Shown: positions 6,240 to 13,099 of the stretch, piece after piece
Layout of the letters: each line of letters begins with the position of its first letter
Position numbering within the stretch: position 1 is the stretch's first letter
Source: an uncultured Lachnospiraceae bacterium
GTDB lineage: Bacteria; Bacillota; Clostridia; Lachnospirales; Lachnospiraceae
Reading direction: 5' to 3'
Length of the DNA: 13,404 bases
Assembly (NCBI GenBank): GCA_948665105.1
Contig: CAPNGW010000034.1
Span: 1-13,404 of the forward strand
The notes under the pieces: model-generated
The model's input: only the letters and a program-made list of their open reading frames with translations
The model's database searches: none
What the model was told of the DNA's origin: nothing
Position numbers and translations under genes: made by a program

Positions 6240-7727
6240 ATGCAAAAAAAACCGAATATTATTTTTGTTATGACAGATGATCAAGGATATTGGGCGCTTG
6301 GCTGTACGGGAAATAATGAGATTCGTACCCCCAATATTGATGCACTAGCAGCAAATGGCGTCAGGCTGGATAATTTCTTTTGCGCCTCTCCTGTGTGTTC
6401 TCCTGCAAGAGCTACTCTTTTGACTGGCCGCATTCCTTCTCAGCATGGCGTAATGGATTGGATTCGCAGTGGCAATGGAGAACGTCCAGGTGATGTACCG
6501 ATTGAATATTTAGAGGGCATCAAAGGGTATACAGATATATTGAAAGAAAACGGATACACATGCGGTATTAGCGGTAAATGGCATTTAGGTGCCACCGGTT
6601 TTCCGCAAAAAGGCTACTCTCACTGGTTTGTAACCCATGGCGGAGCCGGAACATATTGGAATGCACCAGTATATAAAGGTACCGAATACCTTCAAACAGA
6701 GGGCTATATTACAGACGTGATTACAGAAGATGCATTGAATTTCATTGACGAGTGTTGCGATGAGGATGAACCCTTCTATTTAAATCTGACATATACAGCA
6801 CCTCATAGCCCGCTTGTGGATCAGCATAAAGAGGAATATGTTAAATATTACCTTGAAAATTGTACATTTGAAGATGTACCACAGAATCCAAGACATCCTG
6901 GCAGTATTCAACTTCCACACGAGATTGCTTTTAGCTTGAGTCTTTGTAATAAAGAACGGGAATATCTCACCGTAAGGGACTTGCTGGCTGGCTATTATGC
7001 GGCAATCCAGGGGGTGGATGATGGTGTTGGCCGGATAATAAAAAAACTGGAGGAACGTGGTATACGCGATAATACATTAATCATATTTTCCAGTGACAAC
7101 GGCTTTAATTGTGGGCAGCATGGAATCTGGGGAAAGGGCAATAGTACAATTCCGCTGAATATGTTTGATACATCTGTGAAGGTTCCATGTATATTTAACT
7201 TTCCAGGAGTTATTAAAAATGGTGTTGTCAGTGACAGCTTACTCAGTGCTTATGATTTCATGCCAACACTGCTGGATTTTCTTGGAATTGAAAACCCTGA
7301 TAGTGAGAATTTACCTGGTAGAAGCTTTTTGCCGCTGTTGCTGGAAGGTGTGGAAGATACATATCATGAAAGTATCAATGTATTTGACGAATACGGCCCA
7401 TGTCGTATGGTGCGTACAAAGGAATGGAAATATATACACCATTATCCCTATGGCCCTCATGAGCTATATGATTTGGTACATGATCCCTGCGAGCAGTTTA
7501 ATCTCATAACGGAAAACCGATATTTTCATTATGGACCAGCATTTGTGGAACAGAAAGTTGTGGAAATGAAGGAAAAAATGGATTCCTGGTTTCTTGATTA
7601 TGTAGATCCGAAGATTGATGGCAAGGGTGAGCCTATTTGCGGTCGAGGACAGCTGTGTAAGGTTGGTCCAGAATCCAAAGGGCAATTAACTTTCTCACCT
7701 GCAAGAGAAGTAGAATATAAGAGGTGA
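6240..7727 (+). CDS. Cysteine-type sulfatase, predicted cytosolic
   Basis: The 495-residue protein is an alkaline-phosphatase-superfamily S1 sulfatase. The activation signature is CSPAR (Cys53 to Arg57) followed by ATLLTGR; Cys53 would be converted to formylglycine. Other expected active-site residues are Asp13 and Asp14 (metal), Lys112 and His114 in SGKWHLG, His188 in TAPHSP, Asp285 and Asn286 in SSDNG, His293, and Lys298 in GKG. It would hydrolyse a sulfate ester, or possibly an N-sulfate, on a sugar. The N terminus (MQKKPNIIFVMTDDQG) starts directly with the catalytic domain and has no signal peptide, so it should act in the cytosol after import. AAAGGA (6225-6230) is 9 bases before the ATG. 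Cysteine-type sulfatases need a radical SAM maturase in anaerobes, and none is encoded here. A phosphonate or phosphodiester hydrolase of the same superfamily is less likely given the intact signature. Confidence 0.93.
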   Translation: MQKKPNIIFVMTDDQGYWALGCTGNNEIRTPNIDALAANGVRLDNFFCASPVCSPARATLLTGRIPSQHGVMDWIRSGNGERPGDVPIEYLEGIKGYTDILKENGYTCGISGKWHLGATGFPQKGYSHWFVTHGGAGTYWNAPVYKGTEYLQTEGYITDVITEDALNFIDECCDEDEPFYLNLTYTAPHSPLVDQHKEEYVKYYLENCTFEDVPQNPRHPGSIQLPHEIAFSLSLCNKEREYLTVRDLLAGYYAAIQGVDDGVGRIIKKLEERGIRDNTLIIFSSDNGFNCGQHGIWGKGNSTIPLNMFDTSVKVPCIFNFPGVIKNGVVSDSLLSAYDFMPTLLDFLGIENPDSENLPGRSFLPLLLEGVEDTYHESINVFDEYGPCRMVRTKEWKYIHHYPYGPHELYDLVHDPCEQFNLITENRYFHYGPAFVEQKVVEMKEKMDSWFLDYVDPKIDGKGEPICGRGQLCKVGPESKGQLTFSPAREVEYKR

Positions 7728-7764
7728 AAAGCTCTTTATAAATAATGATAAAGGAGTGAATATT

Positions 7765-8796
7765 ATGTTACAACAAGTTATGACCGCACCAGGTGCAATT
7801 GAGTTTCACGAGGTTCCCCGTCCCCAGCTGGAGCCGAATCAGTTAATGATTAAGGTAATGAGAATTGGAATCTGTGGCAGTGATATACATGTTTACCACG
7901 GAAAGCATGCTTTCACCACTTATCCCGTTACCCAGGGACACGAGATTTCCGGTATTGTAGAGGCGCTAGGCGAAGGAGTGCAAGACTTTAGCGTTGGGCA
8001 GAAGGTCACCATAGAACCTCAGGTATTCTGCGGCAAGTGCCATCCCTGTCGTCACGGGAAATATAATCTTTGTGAAAACCTCAAGGTTATGGGTTTCCAG
8101 ACTACGGGTGCAGCATCCCATTATTTTGCTGTAGATGCTTCCAAGGTTACACCTCTCTCCGAGGATATGAGTTTTGACGAAGGCGCCATGCTGGAGCCGC
8201 TTGCTGTTGGTATTCATGCTGCCCGCCGCGCAGGTGATTTGTCCGGGAAAAAAATTGCTGTATTGGGAGCAGGTCCTATCGGCATACTGGCAGCCCAGTC
8301 TGTGAAGGCCCTCGGTGCAGAATCTGTATTGATTACCGATATCTCGGATTACCGGTTGGAAAAAGCCCGTGAATGTGGAATAGACTATGCTTACAATACC
8401 TCTAAGGCTGATTTCGGTGATATCATACTGGAGGTTTTTGGCCCCGATAAGGCTGATGTGATTTATGATTGTGCAGGCAATGACATCACCATGGGACAGG
8501 CCATCCGTTGCGCCCGAAAAGGAAGCTTAATCGTTCTGGTAGCTGTATATACGGGTATGGCAACAATTGATTTGGCAGTATTGAATGATCATGAACTGAC
8601 CCTTGACACAACAATGATGTATCGTCATGAGGATTTCCTTACTGCTATCCGGCTGGTTAAAGAAGGGAAAATCCAGCTGAAGCCTCTGATGAGTAAGACC
8701 TTTCACTTCCGTGACTTTAAAAAAGCCTACGAATATATCGAAGCTCATCAGGAAACCACAATGAAGGTATTGATAGACGTGCAGGACACAAAATAA
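7765..8796 (+). CDS. Zinc-dependent medium-chain dehydrogenase (sorbitol/threonine dehydrogenase-like)
   Basis: The 343-residue protein has the catalytic zinc ligands Cys37 (GICGSD), His59 and Glu60 (GHE), and Glu144 in MLEPLAV. The structural-zinc cysteines are 89, 92, 95 and 103. The NAD fold carries GAGPIG (168-173), and Asp192 (LITDIS) at the end of strand 2 favours NAD+ over NADP+. Members of this branch oxidise secondary alcohols of polyols, sugar acids or threonine. Beside a sugar kinase and transporter, a polyol-to-ketose or sugar-oxidation step is the likely role. ATG 7765 is chosen over the in-frame GTG at 7756 because AAGGAG (7751-7756) is 8 bases ahead of the ATG and includes the first base of that GTG. 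Third-position G+C looks higher here than in the preceding genes. Confidence 0.92.
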   Translation: MLQQVMTAPGAIEFHEVPRPQLEPNQLMIKVMRIGICGSDIHVYHGKHAFTTYPVTQGHEISGIVEALGEGVQDFSVGQKVTIEPQVFCGKCHPCRHGKYNLCENLKVMGFQTTGAASHYFAVDASKVTPLSEDMSFDEGAMLEPLAVGIHAARRAGDLSGKKIAVLGAGPIGILAAQSVKALGAESVLITDISDYRLEKARECGIDYAYNTSKADFGDIILEVFGPDKADVIYDCAGNDITMGQAIRCARKGSLIVLVAVYTGMATIDLAVLNDHELTLDTTMMYRHEDFLTAIRLVKEGKIQLKPLMSKTFHFRDFKKAYEYIEAHQETTMKVLIDVQDTK

Positions 8797-8838
8797 ATGA
8801 AGGTACTGATGAAATCTGACTTAAAGAGAGGGAATATG

Positions 8839-9801
8839 ATGCTTGATGTAATTGCATTAGGAGAACTATTGATTGACTTTACAATGGTAAATCAAGATGA
8901 CCATGGCTATCCCACGCTTGCTGCTCATCCGGGTGGAGCTCCTTGCAATTTTCTTGCTGCGCTGAGCCGTTATGGAGCTAAGACAGCTTTCATTGGAAAA
9001 GTCGGGGATGATTATTTCGGCAATCTACTAATAAAAACCATAGACGAAGCGGGTATCCTGACCAAGGGAATTATTCAGGATACCTCCTGCTTTACCACTC
9101 TGGCCTTTGTCACTCTGGATGAGCATGGCAATCGTTCTTTCAGCTTTGCCAGAAAGCCAGGCGCTGACCTTCAGCTGCGAGAAACTGAATTGAAGCTCTC
9201 TTTGATTGAAGAGGCACGGGTTTTTCATTTTGGGACATTGAGCCTTACCGATGAGCCGGCCCGGGAGGCTACAAAGATGGCCGTTGCCCATGCAAAATCC
9301 TGCGGCAAATTAATTACTTACGATCCAAATCTGCGTCTGCCTCTCTGGCCATCGCCCGAAACTGCCCGGGAACAGATTCTTTGGGGACTTTATCAGAGCG
9401 ATATTGTAAAAATCAGTGATGAGGAAGTTACTTTCCTTTGGAGCTGCAGTCCTGAAGAAGGAGCAGAGAAGCTGATTGCCGAATATGGTGCTAAGCTTGC
9501 CATGGTGACCTGCGGGTCCAAGGGATGTTACCTCAAAAATAAATATGCTTCCTGCCATACGGCTGCGCCCCGTGTGGAGCCCGTGGATACTACGGGCGCC
9601 GGAGACATCTTCGGCGGAAGTGCCGTAAGTGTTTTTTTGGGTATGAATAAAGCTCCCGAGGATCTTTCTCAGGAGGAGTTATTTACCATTGGGCGTTTTG
9701 CTTCTGCGGCAGCCAGCCTTTCTACTGAGCATCCCGGTGGAATCCTTAGTATTCCTTCCAGAGAAGCTGTCTTGGAAACCATAGCTGCCCAGAAGCTATA
9801 A
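8839..9801 (+). CDS. PfkB-family carbohydrate kinase (fructokinase-like)
   Basis: The 320-residue product has both PfkB signatures. Near the N terminus is GGAPCNFLAALSRYG (residues 32-46) leading into FIGKVGDDYFG. Near the C terminus is DTTGAGDIFGG (250-260) with catalytic Asp256. It would phosphorylate a free sugar, ketose or keto-deoxy acid with ATP in the cytosol. Overall it resembles fructokinases (ScrK type), but 2-keto-3-deoxygluconate kinase or another ketose kinase cannot be excluded. The frame is open from ATG 8797, immediately after the dehydrogenase stop, but that ATG has no adjacent ribosome binding site. GAGAGG (8826-8831) supports ATG 8839, or ATG 8836 just before it. Following a polyol-type dehydrogenase, it fits a pathway that makes a ketose and then phosphorylates it. 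It is the last gene of the cluster. Confidence 0.88.
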   Translation: MLDVIALGELLIDFTMVNQDDHGYPTLAAHPGGAPCNFLAALSRYGAKTAFIGKVGDDYFGNLLIKTIDEAGILTKGIIQDTSCFTTLAFVTLDEHGNRSFSFARKPGADLQLRETELKLSLIEEARVFHFGTLSLTDEPAREATKMAVAHAKSCGKLITYDPNLRLPLWPSPETAREQILWGLYQSDIVKISDEEVTFLWSCSPEEGAEKLIAEYGAKLAMVTCGSKGCYLKNKYASCHTAAPRVEPVDTTGAGDIFGGSAVSVFLGMNKAPEDLSQEELFTIGRFASAAASLSTEHPGGILSIPSREAVLETIAAQKL

Positions 9802-9810
9802 CATTAATAA

Positions 9811-9857
9811 GGCTGTTGCATTAGCTCATTTTTTAGCTGTGTGGCAGCTCTTTTTTA
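9811..9857 (+). terminator. Rho-independent terminator of the cluster
   Basis: A stem formed by bases 9812-9826 and 9835-9848, with several G-T pairs and one bulge, is followed by a T-rich tail (TCTTTTTTATTC). It starts 10 bases after the kinase stop codon. It cleanly separates the cluster from the regulator gene. Confidence 0.75.
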
Positions 9858-9956
9858 TTCAATTAATAGATGAAATGTAATAAACAGCTTAAATACAGCA
9901 ATTATGTGGCTTTCAGCTGCTTTCACTCTACAACGGTAAATAATTCGGGATTTATA

Positions 9957-9985
9957 TTGAGATTTTTGGAAATTTTTGTTAGTAT
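9957..9985 (+). promoter_or_regulatory. Candidate promoter of the ROK regulator gene
   Basis: TTGAGA (9957-9962) and TAGTAT (9980-9985) are separated by 17 bases, matching the consensus at 5 of 6 and 4 of 6 positions. The start would fall near 9992, just upstream of the palindrome at 9998-10011, which suits autorepression. AT-richness allows alternative -10 placements. Confidence 0.4.
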
Positions 9986-9997
9986 AAAAATATATAT

Positions 9998-10011
9998 ACT
10001 TTTATAAAAGT
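9998..10011. promoter_or_regulatory. 14-bp perfect palindrome, putative ROK operator
   Basis: ACTTTTATAAAAGT is a perfect 14-bp palindrome, 20 bases before the regulator's TTG start and at or just after the predicted transcription start. ROK regulators bind as dimers or tetramers to AT-rich palindromes near their own promoters. Half of it (TTTATAAAAG) recurs at 687-696 upstream of the cluster promoter. Binding is inferred, not shown. Confidence 0.5.
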
Positions 10012-10031
10012 TATCGTGAGGAGGTACTTCG

Positions 10032-11150
10032 TTGGATAATACTTCTAATGAGATCAAAAAGCTTAATCGTTCTAAAATTGCCAGATATGTTCAGGAGAAT
10101 AAGTCGGTTTCGCGTATGGATATCGCGAAAAATCTGGGATATAGTATGCCGACGGTATTGTCAAATGTAACGGAATTAATAGAGATGGGTCTGGTGTGTG
10201 AAGCCGGGGAATACGGTTCTACAGGAGGAAGAAAGCCAAAGACTCTGGCTATTTCCAAGAAATTTCGTTATGTTGTTGGGCTGGATATTACGAAACGACA
10301 CCTTCGCCTGCTATTAATGGATATTTGTGGAGATATCCTTAAAGAGCAGTATCATTGCTGCATCTATGAGGACACCAACGATTATTACTGGCAAATTGGA
10401 GCCTATTTGGAAACGTTTCTGGATGAAAATCTGGAAGACCGCGATAAGTTGATTGGTGTGGGCATTTCCATTCCGGGAATTATTCTTCCGGAAAGGGATT
10501 TGTTGAGACGTTCCCATGTTTTGGGTGTAGAGAATGTCAGTCTCAAGCGGTTTCGCCAGCATATACCTTATCCTGTACTTTTTGATAATGATGCAAATTG
10601 TGCGGCCTATGTGGAGGTTGAGCATAAGGACTGTACTGCCTACTTTTCTCTCTGTAATACGGTGGGTGGTGCTATTTACCACGGAGGTAAGCCATGGCCG
10701 GGAGAAAATAATAAAAGCGGTGAATTCGGCCATATGGTGATTCACCCCGGTGGACGGCGCTGTTACTGTGGAAAGAACGGCTGTCTGGATGCCTATTGTG
10801 CAGCCTGGGTGCTGCAGGGAAGTCAGGAAGCTAAGCTGGAGGACTTTTTTGAGGCATTGGACAGCGGAGATTCAAAAAACCAGATTAAGTGGCGGGATTA
10901 CCTGGAAAATTTGGCCATTGCCGTGAGTAATATCCGGATGGCTTTGGACTGCAGGATTGTCATGGGAGGCTATATTGGCAGCTTTTTGGAAAAGCATATG
11001 GATACCTTTCTGGAATATATCCGAAGATATGATTATTTTGACGCCGATATCTCTTATCTTTCTACAGGGAAATACATGCGTCTCGCTTCGGTAGTCGGGG
11101 TCGCACAGATGGTAGTCCATCGGTATTTGGATGAACTGTATACGGCGTAG
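10032..11150 (+). CDS. ROK-family transcriptional regulator (NagC/XylR-type)
   Basis: The 372-residue protein has an N-terminal winged helix-turn-helix (about residues 12-60; recognition region DIAKNLGYSMPTVLSNVTEL) and a GGRKP linker to the ROK domain. The domain shows VGVGISIPG (142-149), DNDAN (185-189), and the zinc motif His234 with Cys244, Cys246 and Cys251 in CYCGKNGC. The glycine-rich phosphate loop of ROK sugar kinases is degenerate (CNTVGGAIYHGG), consistent with a sugar-sensing repressor rather than a kinase. It likely represses the upstream cluster until a pathway sugar binds. A TTG start is chosen because AGGAGG (10019-10024) lies 7 bases upstream. The gene follows the cluster terminator and has its own promoter region with a palindrome. 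The effector is unknown; a sugar released after desulfation is plausible. Confidence 0.92.
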   Translation: MDNTSNEIKKLNRSKIARYVQENKSVSRMDIAKNLGYSMPTVLSNVTELIEMGLVCEAGEYGSTGGRKPKTLAISKKFRYVVGLDITKRHLRLLLMDICGDILKEQYHCCIYEDTNDYYWQIGAYLETFLDENLEDRDKLIGVGISIPGIILPERDLLRRSHVLGVENVSLKRFRQHIPYPVLFDNDANCAAYVEVEHKDCTAYFSLCNTVGGAIYHGGKPWPGENNKSGEFGHMVIHPGGRRCYCGKNGCLDAYCAAWVLQGSQEAKLEDFFEALDSGDSKNQIKWRDYLENLAIAVSNIRMALDCRIVMGGYIGSFLEKHMDTFLEYIRRYDYFDADISYLSTGKYMRLASVVGVAQMVVHRYLDELYTA

Positions 11151-11251
11151 GGATTTAACTATTGCGTGCAGAGGAAGTGCGGCCATGCCAGTGATGTGGA
11201 GTGAGCTATTACATTATAAACGAAATCCAGGCGTTGACTTTCCGACAGGTA

Positions 11252-11281
11252 TTGACAAAAGTTGACATAAATACTTATAAT
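11252..11281 (+). promoter_or_regulatory. Promoter of the glucosaminidase-dockerin gene
   Basis: TTGACA (11252-11257) and TATAAT (11276-11281) are both perfect consensus boxes with an 18-base spacer. Two further TTGAC copies lie at 11234 and 11262. Transcription would start around 11288, leaving a leader of about 37 bases before ATG 11325. No clear terminator separates this from the ROK gene, so some readthrough is possible. Confidence 0.8.
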
Positions 11282-11324
11282 AAACCATGGTAAGAAAATG
11301 GATAACTGTGCCTGGAGGGTGGCA

Positions 11325-13088
11325 ATGATACGTTCCATGAAGCATGAGACAAAGCAAAAATTGAAGATGTGCGCAGGTATTTTGTTGTTCTGTCTGGTTT
11401 TGGGCGGAGCCGTGTGCCGGGACGGGACAATCAGTAATGCGGCTACAGTTACTGTGGGCACGGTAGCGGCCAGCTCCCTCAATGTCCGTAGTGGGCCGGG
11501 GACACAATACCCGGTAGTGGGTTATCTGTCACAAGGCGACCAGATAACAATTCTTGCCGAGGCTTCCGGACAGGATGTGCAGGGAGATAATATCTGGTAT
11601 CAGATACAGGAAAAGCCCGGCTATGTTGCAAGGAAGCATATCAAAGACGTACATACCGTTGAGCAGACGCCTTCGGATGAAAACTATATCAATGAACTGA
11701 TGAATAAAGGATTTCCGAGAAGCTATGCGGTGCTATTGGACCAGCTTCATCGGCAGCGGCCAAATTGGGTGTTTGAACCGGTGAATACCAATCTGGACTG
11801 GAATACGGTGATAGAAAAGGAAAGTGTCAAGGGCATTAATATGGTGCCGGTCAATGTCAATGATGCCCAGAAATCAACGGCCTCCGACTCCTATAACTGG
11901 GCTACAAATACTTGGACGATTCTGGATGGAAATAGCTGGGTGGGAGCGTCTCCGGCTATGATTTCCTATTGTATGGATCCGAGAAATTTTCTGAATGAGA
12001 CAAATATTTTCCAGTTTGAAACGCTGCAGTATGCCACATATCAGAATCAAACCGATGTGAGCAATGTGCTGGCGGGAACCTTTATGGCGGGTGCTCTGCG
12101 TGATGATGCCAGCCGCACGTATGCAGCCACTTTTACAGAGGCAGGGCAGGGGGCAAACGTCAATCCCACTCATCTGGCAGCCCGGTGTAAGCAGGAGCAG
12201 GGGGTAAATGGAACCAGCCCTCTCATCAGCGGAACTTATGCGGGATACACAGGCCTGTACAATTATTTTAACATCGGTGCATATGGAACACCGGTTTCTG
12301 TATTATACCAGAGAGGCCTGGAGACTGCCAGAACCAATGGATGGACCAGTGTGTATAAGTCCATTACAGGGGGAGCAGCATTTCTGGCGGATAAATATAT
12401 TAATCTGGGACAGAATACATTGTATTTTCAGAAATTTAATGTGGTGAATTCCTACAGCGGATTGTTCGCTCATCAATACATGGCCAATGTTCAGGCTGCA
12501 ATCAATGAAGGAAAGACCATGGGAAATGCTTACTCTGACAAAAATCAGGCGTATGTGTTCCGCATTCCAGTCTACCAGAATATGCCGGAGGCGGCCTGCC
12601 CCTTGCCCAACAATGGGAACCCCAACAACTGGCTGAAATCCCTGACTGTTTCGGGATGCAATCTGACCCCTGGCTTTAACGGAGCTACTACTGACTATTC
12701 TCTCATTGTAAGTCAGGAGACTGCCTCGGTTCAGGTGAGCGCTGACGCCGTTGCTGGCACATCAAGCATACAGGGAACCGGCACCGTGAATTTAAACTAC
12801 GGAAGCAATACCGTGAAAGTTATCTGCACGGCACAAAACGGTTCTTCAAAAGAATATATCATTCACATTGTGCGTCAGGGCAGCGAAGCACAGGCAAAGG
12901 GCGATATCAACGGAGACGGGAAAATCACATTGGCAGATTTGCTGGCTTTAAAACGGCATATTATGGGCTTTGAAACCTTGACGGGTACCAGGCTGGAGGC
13001 TGCCGATATTGATGGAAATGGTCGTGGAGATTTGAAGGATTATCTGAAAATAAAACGGCATATTATGGGCTATGAAATGATTCGGTGA
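11325..13088 (+). CDS. Secreted SH3b / GH73-like glucosaminidase with cadherin-like and dockerin domains
   Basis: The 587-residue protein has a signal peptide (hydrophobic core about residues 16-30, likely cleaved near SNAA, 37-40). Next comes a bacterial SH3 domain (about 41-107, with SLNVRSGPGTQYPVVG) and a glucosaminidase region (about 125-420) like cell-wall N-acetylglucosaminidases. The probable acid residue is Glu291 in KQEQGVNG, followed by YFNIGAYG. Residues 436-519 resemble a cadherin-like beta-sandwich, and the last 62 residues are a type I-like dockerin with calcium loops DINGDGKITLAD and DIDGNGRGDLKD. It should cleave the glycan strands of peptidoglycan outside the cell, with SH3b binding the wall and the dockerin anchoring it to a cohesin. 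ATG 11325 is supported by GGAGGG (11314-11319) at 5-base spacing; ATG 11298 lacks one. The second calcium loop has Gly where a hydrophobic residue is usual. Confidence 0.88.
   Translation: MIRSMKHETKQKLKMCAGILLFCLVLGGAVCRDGTISNAATVTVGTVAASSLNVRSGPGTQYPVVGYLSQGDQITILAEASGQDVQGDNIWYQIQEKPGYVARKHIKDVHTVEQTPSDENYINELMNKGFPRSYAVLLDQLHRQRPNWVFEPVNTNLDWNTVIEKESVKGINMVPVNVNDAQKSTASDSYNWATNTWTILDGNSWVGASPAMISYCMDPRNFLNETNIFQFETLQYATYQNQTDVSNVLAGTFMAGALRDDASRTYAATFTEAGQGANVNPTHLAARCKQEQGVNGTSPLISGTYAGYTGLYNYFNIGAYGTPVSVLYQRGLETARTNGWTSVYKSITGGAAFLADKYINLGQNTLYFQKFNVVNSYSGLFAHQYMANVQAAINEGKTMGNAYSDKNQAYVFRIPVYQNMPEAACPLPNNGNPNNWLKSLTVSGCNLTPGFNGATTDYSLIVSQETASVQVSADAVAGTSSIQGTGTVNLNYGSNTVKVICTAQNGSSKEYIIHIVRQGSEAQAKGDINGDGKITLADLLALKRHIMGFETLTGTRLEAADIDGNGRGDLKDYLKIKRHIMGYEMIR
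12949..13077 (+). repeat. Near-identical 27-base repeat within the dockerin coding region
   Basis: A 21-base exact match starting TAAAACGGCATATTATGG occurs at 12949-12969 and 13051-13071, and extends to 27 bases with one mismatch. The period is 102 bases (34 codons). It encodes the KRHIMG(F/Y)E helix of each dockerin half. Duplicated halves are normal for dockerins; identity at the nucleotide level is less expected. Confidence 0.9.
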
Positions 13089-13099
13089 TGGAGGCTGAT

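Noticed and set aside
10314..10745. 143-codon minus-strand open frame
   Set aside because: It is antisense to the ROK regulator, whose motifs are clear; no family features are visible.
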